10,697 bases of DNA, from NCBI GenBank assembly GCA_046729215.1, contig JBKPGE010000029.1, forward strand, positions 1 through 10,697, given 5' to 3'. Below the pieces are notes generated by a model that saw only the letters and a program-made list of their open reading frames with translations, was not told the origin of the DNA and did no database searches. The translations under genes and the position numbers were made by a program. This stretch comes from JACDAN01 sp046729215. Lineage in GTDB: Bacteria; Actinomycetota; Thermoleophilia; Gaiellales; Gaiellaceae. This document shows, piece after piece, positions 6,707-10,697 of the stretch; the first letter of the stretch is position 1, and every line of letters starts with the position of its first letter.

Positions 6707-6735
6707 TTGCAGAGTGGGGAATCGTGGTTTACAGT
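6707..6735 (+). promoter_or_regulatory. Candidate mraZ (dcw operon) promoter
   Basis: TTGCAG (6707-6712) and TACAGT (6730-6735) are separated by 17 bp and are plausible -35 and -10 boxes of a housekeeping-sigma promoter. The match to consensus is modest: three of six and four of six. Transcription would start near 6742, leaving a leader of about 27 nt before ATG 6769. Support comes mainly from position: the MraZ-type repeats overlap the spacer, the -10 box and the predicted start site. Confidence 0.45.
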
Positions 6736-6748
6736 GGGGCGAAGTGGG
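6714..6748 (+). promoter_or_regulatory. MraZ operator: four GTGGK repeats at 10-bp spacing
   Basis: GTGGG (6714-6718), GTGGT (6724-6728), GTGGG (6734-6738) and GTGGG (6744-6748) recur at exactly one 10-bp step, with 5-bp spacers GAATC, TTACA and GCGAA. MraZ is known to bind direct TGGGN repeats with 5-nt spacers ahead of its own gene and to repress the dcw operon. Position, spacing and motif all agree here. One helical turn per repeat places all sites on one DNA face, as expected for a ring-shaped MraZ oligomer. Confidence 0.85.
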
Positions 6749-6768
6749 GGAAGCCCGATGACCCGTCC

Positions 6769-7203
6769 ATGCTCCTCGGCGAATTCGAACACACACTCGA
6801 CGACAAGAACCGGCTCACGCTCCCGGCCCGGTTTCGAGAGGACCTGGCCGAAGGCGTCGTCGTCACGCGAGGCATGGACGGCTGTCTCTACGCCTATTCG
6901 AGGGCCGACTGGATGGAACGCTTTCAATCCCGCGTCGGTGAGCTCGACCCGCTCAGCCGGGAAGGACGCAAGCTCCAGCGTCACTTCTTCTCGGGCGCGG
7001 CGGAGGCCGAGGTGGACAAGCAGGGGAGGATCATGATCCCCGCGCCGCTGCTCCGGTACGCCGGCCTCCAGCGGGACGTCGTCGTCGCTGGTGTGCACGA
7101 CCACCTCGAGATCTGGGATCGCGAGAGCTGGCGGCGGGAGCTCAACGAGGTGGAAGGGAGTGCCGAGCATGTTGCCGAGCGTCTTGCAACCCAGCGCGAC
7201 TGA
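6769..7203 (+). CDS. mraZ: Transcriptional regulator MraZ
   Basis: This 144-residue protein is the first gene of the dcw cluster and of normal family length. It carries the two tandem SpoVT/AbrB-like MraZ repeats. The first reads MLLGEFEHTLDDKNRLTLPA (1-20). The second, around 83-100, includes EVDKQGRIMIPAPLL. Each holds the D-K-x-R-hydrophobic core of the fold. MraZ forms a ring oligomer that binds direct repeats upstream of its own gene and usually represses the operon. Four such repeats are present at 6714-6748. ATG 6769 gives the canonical start of the protein; no strong Shine-Dalgarno sits at the normal distance, the purine run GGGGGAAG (6746-6753) being about 15 nt away. The 3' end overlaps rsmH by 35 bp. 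Confidence 0.96.
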   Translation: MLLGEFEHTLDDKNRLTLPARFREDLAEGVVVTRGMDGCLYAYSRADWMERFQSRVGELDPLSREGRKLQRHFFSGAAEAEVDKQGRIMIPAPLLRYAGLQRDVVVAGVHDHLEIWDRESWRRELNEVEGSAEHVAERLATQRD

Positions 7204-8125
7204 CCACGTCCCGGTCCTCGCCGAGGAAGTGCGACGGCTCCTTGACGTGCAACCAGGCGAGACCGTCATCGACGCAACATTCGGAGCCGGAGGGCACGCG
7301 GCACTGCTCGCCCAGGACCTGAAGGGCGAAGGCAAGTTCATCGGCGTCGATCGAGATCCGAGCGTCAGGCCGTATTTCGAGTCGTTTCGGCGGCGGGCGG
7401 GCGTCCCGACGAGGTTCCTTCGCGGCGACTTCGGCGACGTCTTCGAGCGCCTCGCCGATAACGGCGTGCACGCCGACGCAATCTTCTTCGACCTCGGCGT
7501 TTCGAGCATGCAGATCGACCGGCCCGAGCGCGGATTCTCGTATGCGTCCGATGCGCCCCTCGACATGCGCATGGACCCGTCCGACGAGCACTCGGCGCGC
7601 GATCTCGTCAACGAGGCGAGCGAGCGTGAGCTGACCGACATCTTCCGCGGCTACGGCGAGGAGCGCTACGCCCGCCAGATCGCGAGGGCGATCGTGCGCC
7701 GCAGGCGGGAGCACCCCTTCGAGCGCACCGGCGAGCTCGTGGAGACGATCAAGGCTGCGATCCCGACCCCGGCGCGCTTCGGCGAAGGTCATCCCGCGCG
7801 GCGCGTCTTCCAGGCGCTGCGGATCGCCGTCAACGATGAGCTGGAGGCGCTCGAGGCGGCCCTCCCGGCGGCGCTCGAGACGCTCCGTCCCCGAGGGCGG
7901 ATCGCCGTGATCGGCTTCCACTCGCTCGAGGACCGGATCGTCAAGCGCTTCTTCCGGCGGGAGGAGCACGGCTGTACCTGCCCACCAGAGTTCCCGGTCT
8001 GCGTGTGTGGGCGCGAGCCGTCGCTGCGCGTCCTGACGAAGAGGGCCATCCGGCCGACGGCCCATGAGATCGCAATCAACCCGCGCGCGGGCTCGGCCAG
8101 GCTGAGAGCGGCCCAGAAGACCTGA
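7169..8125 (+). CDS. rsmH: 16S rRNA (cytosine1402-N4)-methyltransferase RsmH (MraW)
   Basis: RsmH methylates N4 of C1402 in 16S rRNA using S-adenosylmethionine, tuning decoding in the ribosomal P site. The protein has 318 residues, normal for the family. It shows HVPVLAEEV (13-21), the SAM-binding loop DATFGAGGHAALL (35-47), FDLGVSSMQID, RGFSYASDAPLDMRMD, the HPARRVFQALRIAVNDEL helix, and GRIAVIGFHSLEDRIVKRFF near the C-terminus. A Cys-rich stretch (CTCPPEFPVCVC) follows, as in many RsmH proteins. ATG 7169 is supported by AAGGGAG (7154-7160), 8 nt upstream, and by the family N-terminus. The gene begins inside mraZ (35-bp overlap), and its stop shares one base with the next start (TGATG). Confidence 0.97.
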   Translation: MLPSVLQPSATDHVPVLAEEVRRLLDVQPGETVIDATFGAGGHAALLAQDLKGEGKFIGVDRDPSVRPYFESFRRRAGVPTRFLRGDFGDVFERLADNGVHADAIFFDLGVSSMQIDRPERGFSYASDAPLDMRMDPSDEHSARDLVNEASERELTDIFRGYGEERYARQIARAIVRRRREHPFERTGELVETIKAAIPTPARFGEGHPARRVFQALRIAVNDELEALEAALPAALETLRPRGRIAVIGFHSLEDRIVKRFFRREEHGCTCPPEFPVCVCGREPSLRVLTKRAIRPTAHEIAINPRAGSARLRAAQKT

Positions 8126-8478
8126 TGGCTGTCGCCGTAGCACGAGCGGAGCGAGCGAGGCCGCGGGCCCGGCCTAGACGGCGCTCCCAAAAGGCGGTCG
8201 CGCAGCGCCGGGTCGCCGGCGGCGCTGTCTGGATCGCGGTCATGGCCGTTCTCCTCGCGGGTGTCGTCGCGCTAAACGTGGCCGTCCTCCGGCTCAACAT
8301 GCAGTCCGATCAGCTGGGTCGCGAGCAGGCGCAGCTTCGGGCCGACAATGCCGAGCTCGCGTCCATGCTCGCAGCGCGCTCCGCCTCGGCTCGCACCAGC
8401 AGTCGGGCGAAGCGAGAGCTGGGCCTGCAACCCGCGGATCCGTCGACGACGAAGTTCCTCGACCTCAGCAAGCGGTGA
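8125..8478 (+). CDS. ftsL: FtsL-like cell division membrane protein
   Basis: This 117-residue single-pass protein has a very basic cytoplasmic N-terminus (1-30), one membrane helix (about 33-55), then an extracytoplasmic coiled coil (about 56-88) and a short tail with RELGLQPADPSTTKFLDL. This layout, and the place between rsmH and ftsI, are typical of FtsL, which pairs with the FtsB/DivIC-type protein and activates FtsW-FtsI at the septum. Sequence conservation in FtsL is low, so the call rests on topology and context rather than on motifs. ATG 8125 overlaps the rsmH stop by one base (TGATG), and the stop overlaps the next gene start by four (GTGA), so translation is coupled across three genes. 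The Arg-rich N-terminus is longer than in enteric FtsL. Confidence 0.85.
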   Translation: MAVAVARAERARPRARPRRRSQKAVAQRRVAGGAVWIAVMAVLLAGVVALNVAVLRLNMQSDQLGREQAQLRADNAELASMLAARSASARTSSRAKRELGLQPADPSTTKFLDLSKR

Positions 8479-10130
8479 CCACCCCGCGGCTCGCCAACCG
8501 CCGCATCCGCCTCCTGCTCGTCTTCTTCACCGTCGCGTTCCTCGGAACGTTCGGCCGAGCCGTGTGGCTCCAGGCTGTGCAGGCCCAGCCGCTCGACCGG
8601 CTGGCGGAGGGCCAGCACCGCTTCACGATCGACGTGCCGGCAGCGCGCGGCTCGATTCTCGACCGCAATGGTGTCGATCTCGCGATCGGTCGGCAGGCGA
8701 TCACCGTCTACGCAAACCCGCGCCACGTCACCAACCCACGGGCGACGGCGATCGCCGCCGGGAGAGCCCTGCACCTGGATCCCGATCGCCTCTACCGCAA
8801 GCTCGCAGACCGTTCCCGCGGCTTCGTCTACATCGCGCGCAAGGCTGACCCGAAGCGCGCAGCCGCGCTGCAAACCGAGAACCTGACGGGGCTCGGCTTC
8901 TATCCGGAGGAGCGGCGCTCTTATCCGCAAGGTGCGGTCGCGGCGCACGTCCTCGGCTTCGCGGGAATCGACAACCACGGGCTCACAGGGATCGAGCTCG
9001 CCCGCGACCAGACGCTCGCCGGGAGCGACGGGCGGCAGATCGTTGTCCGGGACCCGTTCGGTCGGACCCTGGACGTCATCCGTTCCGAGGCGCCCGCCGA
9101 GGGCAAGGACATCAGGCTCACCATCGACAACACGCTGCAGGCGAATGCGCAGTCGGTGCTCGGGAAGGCGATTCGCCGCTGGGGCGCGAAGGCTGCTACC
9201 GCAGTCGTCATGAATCCGACGAACGGCCAGGTGCTCGCAATGGCCGTTGAGCCCGGCTTCGACACGAACCGGTCCCCGCAGACCGATCGCGACACCCAAC
9301 GGAACCGGGCCGTCACCGATACGTACGAACCGGGCTCGACGTTCAAGGTCGTGACCGTCGCGGGCGCGCTGTCTCAAGGCCTCGTCACCCCCTCCAGTCA
9401 GTTCACGCTCCCCCCGAGCATCCAGGTCGCAGACCGTGTGATCCACGAGGCTCACAGGGCGGACACGCAGCGGATGACCGTCGCGGAGATCCTCTCCAAC
9501 TCGTCCAACGTGGGGACCGTCACGCTTGCCGAGCTGCTGGGCCGCCAGCGGCTCGAGTCCTGGATCGCACGCTTCGGATTCGGCCGGAAGACCGGGATTG
9601 ATTTCCCCGGAGAAACGTCAGGGATTCTCCCGAGCTACTGGTCGGGATCGACGATCGGAACGCTGCCGATCGGGCACGGGATCGCGATCACGCCGGTGCA
9701 AATGGCTGCGGCCTACGCGGCGGTGGCGAACAGAGGCGTCTGGGTTCGTCCGCGGCTCGTGATGGGCGGCCCGATGGGGAAGGGGCCGCATCGCCACCGG
9801 ATTATCTCGCGGCATGTCGCGGATCAGCTGATGTCAATGCTTCGGGACGTCGTCATCGAGGGCACGGGGATCGAGGCCGAGGTCGACGGCTACCAGGTCG
9901 CAGGCAAGACGGGAACCGCTGCGAAGCCTGACCCGCACGGGGGCTACTCGACCAGTCGCTACGTGGCCTCCTTCGTCGGGGTCGTTCCCGCCAGCAATCC
10001 GCGCCTCGTGATCCTCGTGACAGTCGACGAGCCGGAGGGCGCGATCTGGGGCGGCGTCGTCGCAGCACCCGCCTTCCAGGAGATCGCGAAGTTCGCCCTG
10101 CAGTACCTGGAGATCCCTCCGGACGCGTAA
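8475..10130 (+). CDS. ftsI: FtsI-type peptidoglycan DD-transpeptidase (class B penicillin-binding protein)
   Basis: This enzyme cross-links peptidoglycan at the division septum and is a beta-lactam target. It has 551 residues: a short cytoplasmic start, one membrane anchor (about 11-33), the N-terminal PBP dimerisation domain opening with RGSILDRNG (58-66), and a transpeptidase domain (about 225-545). Catalytic motifs are complete: S288-T-F-K291 with nucleophile S288, S343-S-N345, and K478-T-G480. The C-terminus stops soon after the transpeptidase fold (LQYLEIPPDA), so there are no PASTA repeats. The start is GTG 8475, overlapping the ftsL stop (GTGA). The stop lies in the loop of a hairpin (10121-10136). 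Gene order with ftsL before and murE after supports FtsI rather than an elongation or sporulation paralogue. Confidence 0.95.
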   Translation: MTTPRLANRRIRLLLVFFTVAFLGTFGRAVWLQAVQAQPLDRLAEGQHRFTIDVPAARGSILDRNGVDLAIGRQAITVYANPRHVTNPRATAIAAGRALHLDPDRLYRKLADRSRGFVYIARKADPKRAAALQTENLTGLGFYPEERRSYPQGAVAAHVLGFAGIDNHGLTGIELARDQTLAGSDGRQIVVRDPFGRTLDVIRSEAPAEGKDIRLTIDNTLQANAQSVLGKAIRRWGAKAATAVVMNPTNGQVLAMAVEPGFDTNRSPQTDRDTQRNRAVTDTYEPGSTFKVVTVAGALSQGLVTPSSQFTLPPSIQVADRVIHEAHRADTQRMTVAEILSNSSNVGTVTLAELLGRQRLESWIARFGFGRKTGIDFPGETSGILPSYWSGSTIGTLPIGHGIAITPVQMAAAYAAVANRGVWVRPRLVMGGPMGKGPHRHRIISRHVADQLMSMLRDVVIEGTGIEAEVDGYQVAGKTGTAAKPDPHGGYSTSRYVASFVGVVPASNPRLVILVTVDEPEGAIWGGVVAAPAFQEIAKFALQYLEIPPDA

Positions 10131-10192
10131 GCGTCCTGTCCGCGAAGCGGACCCGGGGGAAGGGACCTGGGGAAACCGGGAGGTTGCCCCAG
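10121..10192 (+). other. Hairpin-rich ftsI-murE junction (possible structured leader)
   Basis: Three strong hairpins follow one another. GGACGC-gtaa-GCGTCC (10121-10136) includes the ftsI stop codon in its loop. GTCCGC-gaa-GCGGAC spans 10138-10152. The third (10167-10192) pairs CTGGGG with CCCCAG and AACC with GGTT around a GGGA loop, interrupted by one A-G mismatch. The loop and the next base (GGGAG, 10178-10182) could further pair with CTCCC at 10202-10206, forming a pseudoknot. No U-tract is present. The gap to murE is 96 bp, while the four upstream dcw genes overlap, so this may be an attenuator, a processing site or a regulatory leader of murE. I do not recognise a named riboswitch class. 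Confidence 0.45.
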
Positions 10193-10226
10193 CTACTACC
10201 GCTCCCTCGGTAATCTCGGGCGACCC

Positions 10227-10697
10227 ATGGATCTCGAGCGGTTCATCACCGCGCTCGGCCCCCTGGAGGTCCGCGGAGGCGCTCCCACCGACATCACCAA
10301 CCTCGCCTACGACGCGCGGTCGGTGGAGCCTGGAGCGCTCTTCTTCTGCGTTCCGGGGGCGCGGGCCGACGGGCACGACTTCGCCGCTGACGCGGTCGAG
10401 CGCGGCGCCACGGCACTCGTAGTCGAGCGTCCGCTCGACCTAAGGGTGCCGCAGCTCGTCGTGGAGTCGAGCCGGACCGCAATGGCCGTCGCGGCCGACG
10501 AGTTCTTCGAGCGCCCGACGCAGGAGCTGCTCCTCGCCGGCGTCACTGGAACCAACGGCAAGACGACGACGACGTTTCTGCTCTATTCCGTCTTCCAGGC
10601 GGCGGGCATGAGCCCCGGCCTCATCGGGACGATCGAGTCGCGCGTCGGCGGCGAAGCTCGGCCGGCGGTTCGGACGACGCCGGAGGCGATCGACCTG
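10227..10697 (+). CDS. murE: UDP-N-acetylmuramyl-tripeptide synthetase MurE (3' end outside window)
   Basis: MurE is a cytoplasmic ATP-dependent ligase that adds the third stem-peptide residue (diaminopimelate or lysine) to UDP-MurNAc-L-Ala-D-Glu. The first 157 residues are present. The N-terminal Mur domain includes the UDP-binding region DITNLAYDARSVEPGALFFC (22-41) and VPGARADGHDFAADAVERGA (42-61). The ATP P-loop is GVTGTNGKTTTT (105-116, with K112). GLIGTIESRVGG and RTTPEAIDL follow, matching the MurE GLIGT and TTP motifs. The residues that choose between diaminopimelate and lysine lie beyond the window. ATG 10227 is the only sensible start, though no Shine-Dalgarno is evident. The frame is open to the right edge. 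It is the fifth gene of the dcw cluster and is separated from ftsI by the hairpin-rich gap. Confidence 0.95.
   Translation, partial: MDLERFITALGPLEVRGGAPTDITNLAYDARSVEPGALFFCVPGARADGHDFAADAVERGATALVVERPLDLRVPQLVVESSRTAMAVAADEFFERPTQELLLAGVTGTNGKTTTTFLLYSVFQAAGMSPGLIGTIESRVGGEARPAVRTTPEAIDL

Noticed and set aside
6758..7036. Alternative start ATG 6758 for the gene after the MraZ operator
   Set aside because: It is in another frame and gives a Ser/Thr/Arg-rich product, whereas ATG 6769 gives a canonical MraZ protein.
8310..9455. A 381-codon minus-strand open frame antisense to ftsL and ftsI
   Set aside because: It is a shadow of the ftsI codon pattern: no start signal, no motif, and it crosses two certain genes.
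10184..10216. TTGCCC and TAATCT as a separate murE promoter
   Set aside because: The spacing is 21 bp and the -10 match is poor, so it is not convincing beside the RNA structure in the same stretch.

Overview
This G+C-rich, gene-dense window looks like ordinary bacterial chromosome. Codon usage and protein style suggest an actinobacterial lineage, possibly a deep branch such as Thermoleophilia. That placement is an impression from the sequence and was not tested by any search. There are twelve protein-coding genes. I see no rRNA, tRNA, mobile element or CRISPR array, and no gene-free stretch longer than about 110 bases.

Region 1 (1-3926, + strand): the end of a Sec accessory translocase gene (secF, reading frame open at the left edge), a small phasin-like helical protein overlapping it, a membrane-anchored AarF/UbiB (ABC1) atypical kinase, and an OmpR-type regulator. 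The regulator's receiver domain has lost nearly all of its phosphorylation residues. A long imperfect hairpin fills the convergent gap after it.

Region 2 (3983-6688, alternating strands): an ECF-like sigma factor gene and an O6-alkylguanine-DNA alkyltransferase gene (ogt) form a tightly coupled two-gene operon on the minus strand. Diverging from it, with only 33 bp between start codons, is a PfkB-family sugar kinase. A proline-iminopeptidase-like alpha/beta hydrolase converges on the kinase, and their 3' ends overlap by 14 bp.

Region 3 (6689-10697, + strand): the start of the division and cell wall (dcw) cluster, in the order mraZ, rsmH, ftsL-like, ftsI-type transpeptidase, murE (cut by the right edge). 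A promoter-like sequence before mraZ carries four GTGGK repeats at exactly 10-bp spacing, matching the known MraZ autoregulatory operator. The first four genes overlap one another. Between ftsI and murE lies a 96-bp gap holding three hairpins in a row.

Most of the window is recognisable housekeeping content. I found no clearly new biological system. The items most worth a second look are the degenerate-receiver regulator, the sigma factor-ogt operon without a visible anti-sigma gene, the textbook-quality MraZ operator, and the structured ftsI-murE leader.
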